A stretch of 64,000 bases of DNA from CATOSD01 sp965203135 (GCA_965203135.1 CBDBBO010000001.1:1426001-1490000), one strand, 5' to 3'; counted from the first letter of the stretch, positions 50,539-58,958 are shown. Notes: generated by a model not told the origin, from the letters alone. Translations and numbers: made by a program.

Positions 50539-50580
50539 ATTCCGAGCGCAGCCGAGGAATCTAGTGCCCTTGCCAGCCAA
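50539..50580. repeat. CATTCCGAGCG...GGAATCTAG dispersed repeat
   Basis: CCATTCCGAGCGCAGCCGAG followed by GAATCTAGTGCCCTTGCCAG. ATTCC and GGAAT form an inverted pair. Further copies occur at 41705, 57472, 57497, 58359, 58926, 59285-59560, 62531 and 62792. Confidence 0.75.
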
Positions 50581-50621
50581 CCGCCCCTGCCATTCCGAAA
50601 CACCGAGTGCGCGAGAGTGAT

Positions 50622-50999
50622 ATGCTAGGTGTGAATGAGACCAGGGCCGGACTGGGACTGGCCCTGTTCGCGGTAGCCTGCCTGGTCGGCCTGTTCGGCG
50701 TGACCTGGCTCGAAGTCAGGCACAACACCACCGACGGCGTTCTGGAAACCACGGTTGCCATCATCATCACCATGCAATCGGTTGTCGTGGTCGCGGCAGC
50801 CTTCGTTTACCTCACAGTGGAGGGATCAGCCATGATCGCCGAAAAATACCTGAAGAAACGCTACCAGGACGGCAGGCGCGATAACGAAGCCAAGTGGCGC
50901 GCCTGGTACGAACGCTCGCAAGCCGCCAAACAGCGCGGCGAGCCCTTCGACGAGCCCCCGCCCTTCGACGAGCCCCCGCCAGAGAAGGCCCATCCATGA
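50622..50999 (+). CDS. Two-helix membrane protein with RGEPFDEPPP tail, family member 1
   Basis: 125 residues from ATG 50622 (GTG at 50607 or 50631 also possible). Two hydrophobic helices (about 9-30 and 46-68) are joined by VRHNTTDGVLETT, followed by EGSAMIAEKYLKKRYQDGRR, a charged region and QAAKQRGEPFDEPPPFDEPP. The last part repeats FDEPPP. Members 2-4 lie at 50996, 51902 and 57917. The shared pattern RHNTTDGVLET, AM.AE.YL..RY and RGEPFDEPPP defines a family I do not recognise. Probably an inner-membrane protein with a cytoplasmic charged tail. Confidence 0.7.
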   Translation: MLGVNETRAGLGLALFAVACLVGLFGVTWLEVRHNTTDGVLETTVAIIITMQSVVVVAAAFVYLTVEGSAMIAEKYLKKRYQDGRRDNEAKWRAWYERSQAAKQRGEPFDEPPPFDEPPPEKAHP

Positions 51000-51187
51000 T
51001 CGCTGAGAAATACCTGAAGAAGCGCTACCAGGACGGTGTGCAAGACGGCATCGAGAAAGGCATCGAGAAAGGCCGCAAGGAGGAGCGCGCCGCTTGGCGC
51101 GCCTGGTACGAGCGATGGCAAGCCGCCAGACAGCGCGGCGAGCCATTCGACGAGCCGCCCCCCCAAATGCCGGAGACGAAGGGCTAG
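50996..51187 (+). CDS. RGEPFDEPPP family member 2, tail domain only
   Basis: 63 residues. The ATG overlaps the previous stop (ATGA) and begins MIAEKYLKKRYQDG, the same sequence that follows the helices in member 1. An insertion of repeated DGIEKGIEKGRKEE units precedes WRAWYERWQAARQRGEPFDE. It lacks the membrane helices, so it looks like an in-frame duplicate of the 3' half of member 1, translated by coupling. It may act as a soluble partner of the same complex. Confidence 0.6.
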   Translation: MIAEKYLKKRYQDGVQDGIEKGIEKGRKEERAAWRAWYERWQAARQRGEPFDEPPPQMPETKG

Positions 51188-51195
51188 CGGCGCGC

Positions 51196-51858
51196 GTGTC
51201 ACACACCCGCCCCCGGCTTCCCGCGTTCGCGCGCCTCGCCGCCCTCGCCCTCGCCGCCCTCGCCCTCCTCGCCTGCGCACAGCCCGCCGCCACCCCCACC
51301 CCCACGCCGCCGCCCCCGACCCCGGTCCCCACCGCCGCGGCTCCCCCAACCCCCGCCCCCACACCCACACCCACCGCGACTCCCGCGCCAACCGCCACCG
51401 CCGGACCCACCGCCACCCCCACCGTCGCGCCCCCCGAGCTCGATCTCGGCGCCCCAGCGCCCGACTTCCAGGTCACCCGCTTCAACGGCGACACCCTCCG
51501 CCTCAGCGACCTCCGCGGCCAGGTCGTCGTCCTCAACTTCTGGGCCTCCTGGTGCCCACCCTGCCGCCGCGAGATGCCCGCCTTCGAAGACGCCTGGCTC
51601 GCCTCCCGCGACGACGGCGTCGTCTTCGTCGGCCTCGCCTCCAACGACCTCGAATCCGACGCCCGCGCCTTCGCCCAGCACGTCGGCGTCACCTACCCCC
51701 TCGGCCTCGACCTCGACGGCGCCGTCGCCGACGCGTACCTCGTCCGCGTCATGCCCACCACCTACTTCATCGACCGCGACGGCCTCCTCCAGCGCAAACT
51801 CTCCGGCTTCGTAAACCTCGGCGTCCTCAAAGTCTTCATAGCCGGCCAAACCCAGTAG
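51196..51858 (+). CDS. TlpA-like thioredoxin-fold lipoprotein
   Basis: 220 residues from GTG 51196. Lipobox LLAC (Cys27), then a long Pro/Thr/Ala linker (28-80). The thioredoxin domain has VVVLNFWASWCPPCRREMPA with the redox pair Cys120-X-X-Cys123, and RVMPTTYFIDRDG with the cis-Pro. Membrane-anchored disulphide reductase acting outside the cell, e.g. in cytochrome maturation or protection of surface proteins. It sits within the RGEPFDEPPP gene group, perhaps by chance. Confidence 0.9.
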   Translation: MSHTRPRLPAFARLAALALAALALLACAQPAATPTPTPPPPTPVPTAAAPPTPAPTPTPTATPAPTATAGPTATPTVAPPELDLGAPAPDFQVTRFNGDTLRLSDLRGQVVVLNFWASWCPPCRREMPAFEDAWLASRDDGVVFVGLASNDLESDARAFAQHVGVTYPLGLDLDGAVADAYLVRVMPTTYFIDRDGLLQRKLSGFVNLGVLKVFIAGQTQ

Positions 51859-51864
51859 CACATG

Positions 51865-51894
51865 TTGACAAACCCCCCGCCAACGGGCCATAGT
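51865..51894 (+). promoter_or_regulatory. Candidate promoter giving a leaderless or near-leaderless mRNA
   Basis: TTGACA (51865-51870), 18-bp spacer, CATAGT (51889-51894). Transcription would begin about 7 nt later, at or next to the ATG at 51902, which has no ribosome-binding site. Confidence 0.5.
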
Positions 51895-51901
51895 GAACCA
51901 T

Positions 51902-52297
51902 ATGCGACTGCCGTCGAAGGAAGCCGTCGGCCTCACCCTATTCTTCATACTGCTGGCCGCATCGTTAGTCATAGTCCTACTCGGCGCCGAAGAGCTACCC
52001 TCCGGCGCCTTCCGGATCATCCGGTACATAGTCACCGAAATGGAAGCCTTCGTCGTCGCCTCCGGCGCCCTGGCCTACAGCACCACAGAAGGAGGAACCA
52101 TGATAGCCGAAGCATACCTGAAGAAACGCTTTGAGGCAGGTCGCCGCGAGAAGGATGCCGAGTGGCGTGAACGGTGGCGCAAGCACGAGGCCGAGTTGCG
52201 CGCCTGGTACGAGCGCTCGCAGGCCGCCAAGCAGCGCGGCGAACCCTTCGACGAGCCCCCGCCCTTCATGCGGTCCTCGCAAGACGACCAGCCATGA
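51902..52297 (+). CDS. RGEPFDEPPP family member 3, two-helix membrane protein
   Basis: 131 residues from ATG 51902 (GTG 51893 possible). Helices at about 8-27 and 41-63, then EGGTMIAEAYLKKRFEAGRR, a longer charged stretch with EWRERWRKHEAELRAW, and YERSQAAKQRGEPFDEPPPF. Lacks the RHNTTDGVLET loop of members 1 and 4. The stop overlaps the start of the first coiled-coil gene (ATGA), so both are made together. Function unknown. Confidence 0.72.
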   Translation: MRLPSKEAVGLTLFFILLAASLVIVLLGAEELPSGAFRIIRYIVTEMEAFVVASGALAYSTTEGGTMIAEAYLKKRFEAGRREKDAEWRERWRKHEAELRAWYERSQAAKQRGEPFDEPPPFMRSSQDDQP

Positions 52298-52530
52298 CCA
52301 CCGAAGAACGCCTCGGCGCCCTCGAAGAACGCACCTCCCAGCACGACGCCGCCATCGCCGACGTCCGCGCCGAGCTGCGCCAGGGATTCGCCGACGTCCG
52401 CGCCGAGATACGCGCCGTCAACCTGCGCGTCGACGCCCTCAACAGCCGAATCGACCGCGTGTTCCTCGCCATACTGGGCATAGGCGCGGCGCAAATCGCC
52501 TTGCTGATCACCCTCATAATCCGCGGCTAA
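52294..52530 (+). CDS. Short coiled-coil protein with C-terminal membrane helix, array A copy 1
   Basis: 78 residues. Starts MTTEERLGALEERTSQHDAA, continues with a heptad-rich coil (DVRAELRQGFADVRAEIRAV) and ends in one hydrophobic helix (about 54-76) plus RG. Such tail-anchored coils resemble the DUF1640/XhlA-like group only in layout. Four of these genes follow each other here (52294, 52551, 52756, 53027). Confidence 0.72.
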   Translation: MTTEERLGALEERTSQHDAAIADVRAELRQGFADVRAEIRAVNLRVDALNSRIDRVFLAILGIGAAQIALLITLIIRG

Positions 52531-52550
52531 GGAACCAACGAGCAAAAACC

Positions 52551-52733
52551 ATGACCACCGAAGAACGCCTCGGCGCCCTCGAAGAACGCACCTCCCAGCA
52601 CGACGCCGCCATATCCGACGTCCGCGCCGAGCTGCGCGCCCTCAACGCCCGCTTCGACCGCCTCTTCTACACCCTGCTCGGCCTCCTCATCGCCCAGGCC
52701 GGCGTAATCCTCACCGTCGTCCTACGAACCTAG
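52551..52733 (+). CDS. Short coiled-coil membrane protein, array A copy 2 (shortest)
   Basis: 60 residues. Same head MTTEERLGALEERTSQHDAA and the same tail RFDRLFYTLLGLLIAQAGVI as copy 3, but the middle coil is 22 residues shorter. The tail-coding DNA is almost identical to copy 3, including the stop and the following AGCCGAA, indicating recent duplication with an internal deletion (or expansion in copy 3). Confidence 0.7.
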   Translation: MTTEERLGALEERTSQHDAAISDVRAELRALNARFDRLFYTLLGLLIAQAGVILTVVLRT

Positions 52734-52755
52734 CGCGAGCCGAAGAGGAAAAACC

Positions 52756-53004
52756 ATGACCACCGAAGAACGCCTCGGCGCCCTCGAAGAACGCACCACC
52801 CAGCACGACGCCGCCATTTCCGACATCCGCGCCGAACTGCGCCAGGGATTCGCCGACATCCGCGCCGACATGCGCGCCGAGATACGCGCCGTCAACCTGC
52901 GCGTCGACGCCCTCAACGCCCGCTTCGACCGCCTCTTCTACACCCTGCTCGGCCTCCTCATCGCCCAGGCCGGCGTAATCCTCACCGTCGTCCTACGAAC
53001 CTAG
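52756..53004 (+). CDS. Short coiled-coil membrane protein, array A copy 3
   Basis: 82 residues. Head MTTEERLGALEERTTQHDAA, a middle coil FADIRADMRAEIRAVNLRVD in which the RA(D/E)xR unit is repeated, and the tail helix YTLLGLLIAQAGVILTVVL. It combines the middle part of copy 1 with the tail of copy 2, i.e. a mosaic of its neighbours. Confidence 0.72.
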   Translation: MTTEERLGALEERTTQHDAAISDIRAELRQGFADIRADMRAEIRAVNLRVDALNARFDRLFYTLLGLLIAQAGVILTVVLRT

Positions 53005-53026
53005 CGCCAGCCGAAAAGCACCAACC

Positions 53027-53236
53027 ATGAACGACGCCACACAGCAGACCCTGTTCGAGCTCGACAAACGCGTAGGCGTTATCGAGGCAGAGCTCAAACA
53101 CCTCGCCACCAAAGCCGACCTTAGCCTGCTGAGAGCCGACGTCGAAAAAGCCATAAACACCCAAACCCGATGGATGGTAGGCGCCATCATCGCCACCGCC
53201 TCCCTCGTCGTGTTGATCAACAGGCTCTTGGGCTAA
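53027..53236 (+). CDS. Short coiled-coil membrane protein, array A copy 4
   Basis: 69 residues. More divergent: FELDKRVGVIEAELKHLATK, then ADLSLLRADVEKAINTQTRW and a C-terminal helix MVGAIIATASLVVLINRLLG. The HLATKAD segment is shared with the three minus-strand genes at 59623-60437, linking the two arrays. Confidence 0.68.
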   Translation: MNDATQQTLFELDKRVGVIEAELKHLATKADLSLLRADVEKAINTQTRWMVGAIIATASLVVLINRLLG

Positions 53237-53267
53237 CCTATGCCCCAAAATACCGCCCCTATCCTTA

Positions 53268-53295
53268 TTGACACCACGCAACATTGTCCTATACA
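53268..53295 (+). promoter_or_regulatory. Candidate promoter with a long leader for the 1207-residue protein
   Basis: TTGACA (53268-53273), 16-bp spacer, TATACA (53290-53295). If used, it gives a leader of about 380 nt before the TTG start at 53677. The leader (53300-53676) has no convincing gene or known riboswitch; its length leaves room for post-transcriptional control. Confidence 0.4.
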
Positions 53296-53676
53296 CTTTC
53301 CGCTGTCGTATGAAAAGTGTCCGGCAATCAACCCCAGTGCGTCCGCGCAAACGCACATCGGAGTCTACGCTTTGACATTACCCGTGTGCCAGGGACACCC
53401 GCCCGCCATCCGGCCGGCGACACAACCCTCGCCCACTTCCGCTCTGCCCGCCATCCGCGGCGCAGAGTCTTTCTGCGTCTACTACCCACCCTCATTCCGC
53501 GACGAAAGCGAGGTCTACCATGCTTACGCCTTCCGCATCTTCAGGAGCGGACCCTCCCCACCCTGAAAAGGGCACTCCCAACAAAGGAGCACGGACTCAT
53601 CGACATCTTCTCTAATCATCGAACCAGCAACCCCAACATCAACCAACCGTCAAACCCAACTCACAGGGGGAAATAA

Positions 53677-56600
53677 TTGAAAAGCTCAGTTAGGATACTA
53701 GCCATAGCCCTCGCGCTGGCTTTCCTGCTCCTGGCCCGCACAGCCTTCCAGGACAGCCCCACGAGCGCGAAGGAGCACATAGACCTCAAGGACGGGGAGG
53801 CATCCTTCGCCGACCCCATCAACGGCCTCAATGAAGCCAGCTACCTCGGCTTCGGCGACGCCGCCACCAAGACGGTGTACTTCTACATCAAGAGCGAAGA
53901 CCTCGGCACGAAGGTCACCGCCAGGACGTCATCGGTGGATTTGAGCGCTGCCTCAAGCACGTTGACTAGTTCAGATCTCGTCTACACCCTTCGGGGCGGC
54001 AACACGGAGCCTGCCAGCGTTAGTGAGATAGGCACAACTTCGCCGGTAGCGCTAGGAGATCTCGACGCGGCTGCTGCGACTACAACCGTCGCGCTGGGTC
54101 TCGACACCGTGTATTGCGATACGGCCGCTGCGATCGAAGATTTTGTCGTGACGTACGACGGCGGTGCCACCTTCACCAAGGCGGATGACGCAGAGACCAT
54201 GATCAAGGTGAGCGGCTGGGGTGTAGCAACAACCACTGATGGCGCTCTCGCTGATGGTGCCTGCGCTTCCGCTTCTACGCGAGGAGAAACCGCTCGCACA
54301 GCGATATCGGAAAGTAAGCGCAACGAGCTTGCTACCGCCGCGCTAGCCGCACTGAAGCAACTCAACATGGACGAGGAAGAGGCGGCCAAGGATGCCAACG
54401 CTCTGCTCTACAGCTACAAGAGCGGCAACGACTACGTAGCGGCCACCTCCACGAACCCCAAGCGGCGCTATACGAACCAAATGCTCGCTGACTCAAGTGC
54501 CTCTCCGGCAACTCGCGACACGATAGGCGGCGATGACAAGCCGTTAGCTGCAGGCGGCGTCAAGATAACGGTGGTGGATACGGACACGTCTGGCGACGAG
54601 CCTGTTGTAACCAGGACTTCACCGCCGACCTTCGACGATAACAGAGCTGGAGGGGTGTTCCGCATAGCCTATGCACTTGGTGACGCGCCAACCACAGGCA
54701 GTAGGGAGCACGTCGTCGACGCGACTTTCGACATCGTTGATGTGTACCAAGCGTCGGACACTACGGCGTCTGATGCGGACTACCCTGCATACACCAGCGG
54801 CTACGCACGCGCATACGTGAGCAGCGGCTCCGACAGCGGCCAGTGGGTGACCATCATGGAGGTCGCTGACGAGACGGACAACTCGACGAGTTCTGCTAAA
54901 GCCAGCGCAACGACCAACCTGTTCCAGGGCTGGGTGGTAATCACCAACGACACGGACCACGAGGGCCCCGATACCATCTATGCGCAGGACGGCGACACGC
55001 TCACCCTGCAGGTCTTCGACGAGAACGGCAACCGCAGCAGCGACGTGCTCGCCACGGCGACCGCTTTGATTGACAACTCGCCGCCGACCATCAGCAACCT
55101 CATCCCCGCCGACGAGGCCGTCATCAACGACGACGCGCTGAGAGTCTCCTTCACCGTCAACGACGAGGGCGCGGGCTCCGACTTCCGCAACATCGAGAAC
55201 GTCGTGAAGATGGTCCAGGTGCAGTCCCGGACCACCTCCGGCGCCGAGCCCAGGGCCGATAAGGGAACCGAGTGCGAGCTGGCCTCTGGGTCAGAACTAA
55301 TCGACAACGCCGGCGGCAACGCCAGCAGTGTCGGCGTACTCGTCGCGCCGAGCGGCCAGAAATTCACCAAATGCCCCGCTGTCGTGAAGACGACGGACGG
55401 CGGCAAGTTCAACCTCATAATCACGGTGCAGGACCTCGCCGGCAACGAGAAGGCGTACACCTCGCAGCTCACCATCGACAGGGCCAACCCGACGGTGAAG
55501 GGCAACCCGAGCGTGGGCCAGGCCTGGGACGAGGACAAGAACAGGGCCAGGAACAGCGCGAACTCCATACTCATCGAGTTCAGCGAGTCGCTGAACGTCG
55601 ACACCGTGGCCGCCTCCGACTTCACGGTCGCTGGCTACACCATCGACACTGTCGAGGTCGTGGGCACCAACGACGACGCAGAAGACGACCCCAAGATGGA
55701 GAACCAGAACCTCAACAAGTACGTCGTGCTCACGCTCACCGAGGACCTCGCCAACAACGCGCGGCCCAGCGTGACCGTCACCGGTGTGAACGACGTCGCC
55801 GGCAACACCATACAGAAGGTCACGCGCACCTCGGACAACAAGATCGCGGCCAAGCTGACGGTGGTGCCCTTCTCGGCGCTCATAGCCAAGGACGGCGAGC
55901 AGGCCATCAGCTTCACCGCCGACGAGGCGCTGCGCTCGATGGGCGGCGACTACAAGACCGAGGCGTCGGTCAACGGCGACCTGAAAGGCTTGGCCATCAA
56001 GGTGGCCGCCGACACCATGGGCGGCTCCGGCACCTTCAAGCAGAGCACGTTCGATGAGAGCGGCGTCTATGGTGTGATGCTGCGCGCCGTCGACATAAAC
56101 GGCAACAAGACCGACGAGGGCGAAGTCAAAGTATCCGACGAGCCCTACGAGCTCACTGAAGAGGTGACTACCGGAGCCAAGTTCGACGTAATGCTGGACA
56201 ACTGGCCGCTCGCCGACACCGGCTTCGACAACGATGTCAAGGGTGAGGTCAAAGCCTACATCGGCAAGACCATGGTCGCCTCCTCGACCGGAGTGGTCGA
56301 CTGGAAGGATGGCGCGGTTGAGCTGCAGGCTAGTGCCGGCAGGAAGTTCGCTAAGGGCGACACCATCAACCTTACCTACAGCCACGTCCACGCCGACCAG
56401 GTAATCCAGGTCGACGTCGACGAGCCGACGATGGAGTCCAACCCGAAGGACAACTCCGAAACCGACTACGCCGCGGGCGCGATCCAGTTCACCTGGAGCG
56501 AGGGTAAGGAGTACGCCGGCGACAAGTACGATACGGTCACGCTCAACTCTGCCATGCACGAGGGGAGCGGCACGAGCACGGACATCCTGTCCAAGCTCAG

Positions 56601-57300
56601 GACCAACGACAACAAGACCTGGACGTTCCGCCCCGATGCGCCCCTGGCGCTCGGAGAGCACGAGTTCACGCTGAAGGCCACCGACCCGGCCGGCAACAGC
56701 GCCACTGTGTCGGTCACGATAACGGTCATCGAGCGCAAGCCCGTAGAGATCGATCTCAGCCCCGGCTGGAACCTCATCTCGCTCCGCGGCATGCCCGCGA
56801 GCGCGGACGTAAACGCCATATTCGCCACCTCCAGTGGCGTAACCGTGGTGTCCCAGTACGACGGACGCAGGGTCTCCCCGTGGACCGTCTGGAACCGCCG
56901 CGACGACGGCAGCCTGTCGTCGTCCCCCGCGGGCAGGATGTCAATCGACTCCGGCCTGGGCATGTACGTCCTCAGCGACGGCACGCCCCTGGAGGTGGAC
57001 ATACCCGGCGTGTCGAGGGACGCCCCGGCACAGGTGCCGCCGTCCATCGACCTGATACCCGGCTGGAACCTGGTGGCCGTCATCCTGATAGGCAACCGGA
57101 CCGAGGTCGGAGTGAACGAGTACCTGCCTCAGGGCGCGTGGACGCGGGCATTCCGCCTGAACAACACCACCGGGCAGTTCGACAGCTTCTCGCCGGCTAC
57201 GGCGAACGAGCAAGGGGAGTTTGAAAACGACCCGATGCTCAACTCCGGCGATGCCCTCTGGGTCTACGCCACCGAGGCAGCGGTCATCGTACCCAGGTAG
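53677..57300 (+). CDS. Large secreted surface protein with Ig-like repeats and two PGWNL modules
   Basis: 1207 residues, TTG start after AGGGGGAAA. Signal peptide about 1-31. The middle consists of beta-rich Ig-like segments (e.g. PPTISNLIPADEAVINDDAL, RVSFTVNDEGAGSD, RANPTVKGNPSVGQAWDEDK, ILIEFSESLNVDTVAASDFT, PTMESNPKDNSETDYAAGAI). The C-terminus has two copies of a module starting IDLSPGWNLISLRGMP (about 1025) and IDLIPGWNLVAVILIGN (about 1122), each with a TVWNRRDDG/FRLNNTTG-type turn. Such repeats are common in large archaeal and Chloroflexota surface or S-layer-like proteins. About 53930-54920 has more A/T-ending codons than the rest. Strong terminator after it. Confidence 0.85.
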   Translation: MKSSVRILAIALALAFLLLARTAFQDSPTSAKEHIDLKDGEASFADPINGLNEASYLGFGDAATKTVYFYIKSEDLGTKVTARTSSVDLSAASSTLTSSDLVYTLRGGNTEPASVSEIGTTSPVALGDLDAAAATTTVALGLDTVYCDTAAAIEDFVVTYDGGATFTKADDAETMIKVSGWGVATTTDGALADGACASASTRGETARTAISESKRNELATAALAALKQLNMDEEEAAKDANALLYSYKSGNDYVAATSTNPKRRYTNQMLADSSASPATRDTIGGDDKPLAAGGVKITVVDTDTSGDEPVVTRTSPPTFDDNRAGGVFRIAYALGDAPTTGSREHVVDATFDIVDVYQASDTTASDADYPAYTSGYARAYVSSGSDSGQWVTIMEVADETDNSTSSAKASATTNLFQGWVVITNDTDHEGPDTIYAQDGDTLTLQVFDENGNRSSDVLATATALIDNSPPTISNLIPADEAVINDDALRVSFTVNDEGAGSDFRNIENVVKMVQVQSRTTSGAEPRADKGTECELASGSELIDNAGGNASSVGVLVAPSGQKFTKCPAVVKTTDGGKFNLIITVQDLAGNEKAYTSQLTIDRANPTVKGNPSVGQAWDEDKNRARNSANSILIEFSESLNVDTVAASDFTVAGYTIDTVEVVGTNDDAEDDPKMENQNLNKYVVLTLTEDLANNARPSVTVTGVNDVAGNTIQKVTRTSDNKIAAKLTVVPFSALIAKDGEQAISFTADEALRSMGGDYKTEASVNGDLKGLAIKVAADTMGGSGTFKQSTFDESGVYGVMLRAVDINGNKTDEGEVKVSDEPYELTEEVTTGAKFDVMLDNWPLADTGFDNDVKGEVKAYIGKTMVASSTGVVDWKDGAVELQASAGRKFAKGDTINLTYSHVHADQVIQVDVDEPTMESNPKDNSETDYAAGAIQFTWSEGKEYAGDKYDTVTLNSAMHEGSGTSTDILSKLRTNDNKTWTFRPDAPLALGEHEFTLKATDPAGNSATVSVTITVIERKPVEIDLSPGWNLISLRGMPASADVNAIFATSSGVTVVSQYDGRRVSPWTVWNRRDDGSLSSSPAGRMSIDSGLGMYVLSDGTPLEVDIPGVSRDAPAQVPPSIDLIPGWNLVAVILIGNRTEVGVNEYLPQGAWTRAFRLNNTTGQFDSFSPATANEQGEFENDPMLNSGDALWVYATEAAVIVPR

Positions 57301-57344
57301 CCCCTCGGGGTTGCTAACCCAAAGTTAGCCAGGAAGCAATGAAA

Positions 57345-57377
57345 GGCGGCCCCCTGCCCACCAGGCAGGGGGCCGCC
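57345..57377 (+). terminator. Rho-independent-like terminator
   Basis: Perfect 14-bp stem GGCGGCCCCCTGCC / GGCAGGGGGCCGCC with loop CACCA, then CTACGTTTG. 44 nt after the stop of the 1207-residue protein gene; the T tract is short. Confidence 0.8.
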
Positions 57378-57387
57378 CTACGTTTGC

Positions 57388-57535
57388 CCCAAGTCCCTTC
57401 CCCCTCACTCCCCTCTCCCTCAACGGGGGAAGGCCACCCCTCAGCCCCCTCCCCCTCACTCCCCCCTGCCATTCCGAGCGCCACTCCCCTACCATTCCGA
57501 GCGTAGCCGAGGAATCCAGCGCCCTTGCCACCCAC
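57388..57535. repeat. Cluster of short dispersed repeats
   Basis: CTTCCCCCTCA- and CTCTCCCTCAACGGGGGAAGG-type hairpin parts (57390-57450), then two CATTCCGAGCG units (57472 and 57495-57520), the second complete with TAGCCGAGGAATC. Confidence 0.65.
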
Positions 57536-57546
57536 CCCTCCCCCAA

Positions 57547-57575
57547 TTGACACCACACCGCCCGATAGTTAGAAT
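57547..57575 (+). promoter_or_regulatory. Promoter of the 57621 gene group
   Basis: TTGACA (57547-57552), 17-bp spacer, TAGAAT (57570-57575): eleven of twelve consensus bases. It lies 45 nt before the ATG at 57621, which has a GGGGAAG box. Confidence 0.78.
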
Positions 57576-57620
57576 TATGTTCTAACCAGAGCCAACATCC
57601 ACAGCGCGGGGAAGAACAGC

Positions 57621-57896
57621 ATGGACCCATCCTTGCTCGAAATGCTAACCAGCATAAACAACCGCCTGGGCGGCATAGAAAACCGTCTGGCCGTCATGGA
57701 CAACCGCATGGACGGCTTGGACAGCCGCATGGCGCTCATGCGAAACGACAACGCCCGGGTCGAGCAGCCAGGCAACGAAACCGCCAGCGCAATCAGGCAG
57801 CTCGCGAAGCGAATCCCGCCCGTCTGGGTGGAACCACTCACAACATCGCTTCTAGTCGGGGCCACCGCCCTCACCATAACCCTCGCCACCAGGTAG
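57621..57896 (+). CDS. Short coiled-coil membrane protein, array B copy 1
   Basis: 91 residues. Starts MDPSLLEMLTSINNRLGGIE, then an 11-residue-type repeat NRLGGIENRLAVMDNRMDGL and DSRMALMRND, and a C-terminal hydrophobic helix (about 70-90, LTTSLLVGATALTITLATR). The repeated NR(L/M)..(M/I)(D/E) unit gives the coil. First gene of a group with family member 4 and another coil gene. Confidence 0.68.
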   Translation: MDPSLLEMLTSINNRLGGIENRLAVMDNRMDGLDSRMALMRNDNARVEQPGNETASAIRQLAKRIPPVWVEPLTTSLLVGATALTITLATR

Positions 57897-57916
57897 CGGC
57901 GGACGAAGGGAGCCGA

Positions 57917-58324
57917 TTGGAACCGGACAAGTCACGGGAAGGGCTGTACCTGGCGCTGCTTGCGTCGGCGTTGACGGCGGGATTGGCAGCAGTGGCCTGG
58001 TACGAGATCAGGCACAACACGACCGACGGCGTGCTGGAAACGGTCCTCGCCGTATTCAAGCATATGCAAGGGGTGATAGTTTTCGCCGCGGCGACAATCT
58101 ACGTCGGCGTGGAAGGAGGAGCGATGCTGGCAGAGAGATACCTGCGCAGGCGGTACCGCGAGGGCCGCGAAGACGGGCGCGAAGAAGGACTTGAGGAAGG
58201 CCGGAAGGAAGTCGATGCGGCGTGGTCGGCGTGGTCGGCATGGCACCAGCGCATGTTAGATGCCCAAAGCCGCGGCGAGCCCTTCGACGAGCCCCCGCCG
58301 AAGAGGGGAGACACCCCCGGCTAA
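57917..58324 (+). CDS. RGEPFDEPPP family member 4, two-helix membrane protein
   Basis: 135 residues, TTG start with a GAAGGGAG box. Two helices (about 10-28 and 46-67) joined by EIRHNTTDGVLETVLA, then EGGAMLAERYLRRRYREGRE, repeated Glu/Gly-rich units (DGREEGLEEGRKE) and AQSRGEPFDEPPPKRG. Closest to member 1. Followed 157 bp later by a coiled-coil gene, the same order as in the first group. Confidence 0.72.
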   Translation: MEPDKSREGLYLALLASALTAGLAAVAWYEIRHNTTDGVLETVLAVFKHMQGVIVFAAATIYVGVEGGAMLAERYLRRRYREGREDGREEGLEEGRKEVDAAWSAWSAWHQRMLDAQSRGEPFDEPPPKRGDTPG

Positions 58325-58342
58325 CCGCGCTCCCTACTCCCT

Positions 58343-58400
58343 TCCCCCTCGCCCCCCTGCCATTCCGAGCGTAGCCGAGGAATCTAGTGCCCCTGCCACT
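58343..58400. repeat. CATTCCGAGCG dispersed repeat
   Basis: CCCTTCCCCCTCGCCCCCCT, then GCCATTCCGAGCGTAGCCGA and GGAATCTAGTGCCCCTGCCA. Same element as at 50539. Confidence 0.7.
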
Positions 58401-58481
58401 CAATGGGCAAGCATGAAGCCGCGCCAGGGCCATTGACGCGCCAACCGCCATCGTAGACAATACCCGCGAAAGCGAGGCTAG

Positions 58482-58820
58482 ATGACCACCGAAAGCCGCC
58501 TCGGCGCCCTCGAAGGCACAACCGCCGAGCACGCCGCCCTCCGCGCCGAGATACGCGCCGTCCGAACCGAGACGCGTGAGCGCCTGGCCGCCGTCCGAAC
58601 CGAGATACGCGACGTCCGCGCCGAGGTCGCCGCCCTCCGAACCGCCGCCCTGCGAGCCGAGATACGAGCCGACTTCGCTGCCCTGCGAACCGAGATGCGC
58701 GCCGAGATGCGCGCCATCGGTGCGCGCTTAGACCGGATCACGCTGGCCCTTGTGGGCGGAAGCATCGCCTTCACGCTCACCCAGATTGGCGTAATCATCA
58801 CAATCATCCTGCGAACCTAG
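58482..58820 (+). CDS. Short coiled-coil membrane protein, array B copy 2 (longest)
   Basis: 112 residues. Head MTTESRLGALEGTTAEHAAL resembles array A. The middle is a long coil of repeated (R/T)AE(I/V/M)R units (RAEIRAVRTETRERLAAVRT, EIRDVRAEVAALRT, RAEIRADFAALRTEMRAEMR). It ends in a hydrophobic helix and IILRT, like the VVLRT tails of array A. The extra length comes from added coil repeats. Confidence 0.72.
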   Translation: MTTESRLGALEGTTAEHAALRAEIRAVRTETRERLAAVRTEIRDVRAEVAALRTAALRAEIRADFAALRTEMRAEMRAIGARLDRITLALVGGSIAFTLTQIGVIITIILRT

Positions 58821-58925
58821 CCCAGTCCGCCTGTCCCCTCTCCCTCCTCTCGGTCCCTTCCCCCTCGCCCCCCTGCCATCCCGCGCGCCACTCCCCTACC
58901 ATCCCGCGCGAAGCGTGCCCACCCA

Positions 58926-58957
58926 CCATTCCGAGCGAAGCCGAGGAATCTAAAGCC
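58926..58957. repeat. CATTCCGAGCG repeat abutting a start codon
   Basis: CATTCCGAGCGAAGCCGAGG then AATCTAAAGCCC ends directly before the ATG at 58959, occupying the position of the ribosome-binding site. Confidence 0.7.
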
Positions 58958-58958
58958 C

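Noticed and set aside
50236..50580. Protein-coding frames within 50171-50525
   Set aside because: This stretch is the tmRNA gene; overlapping frames are accidental.
53240..53566. 108-residue frame in the leader of the large surface protein
   Set aside because: Starts before the likely promoter, has a Pro/Ser-rich composition and no family features; more likely untranslated leader.
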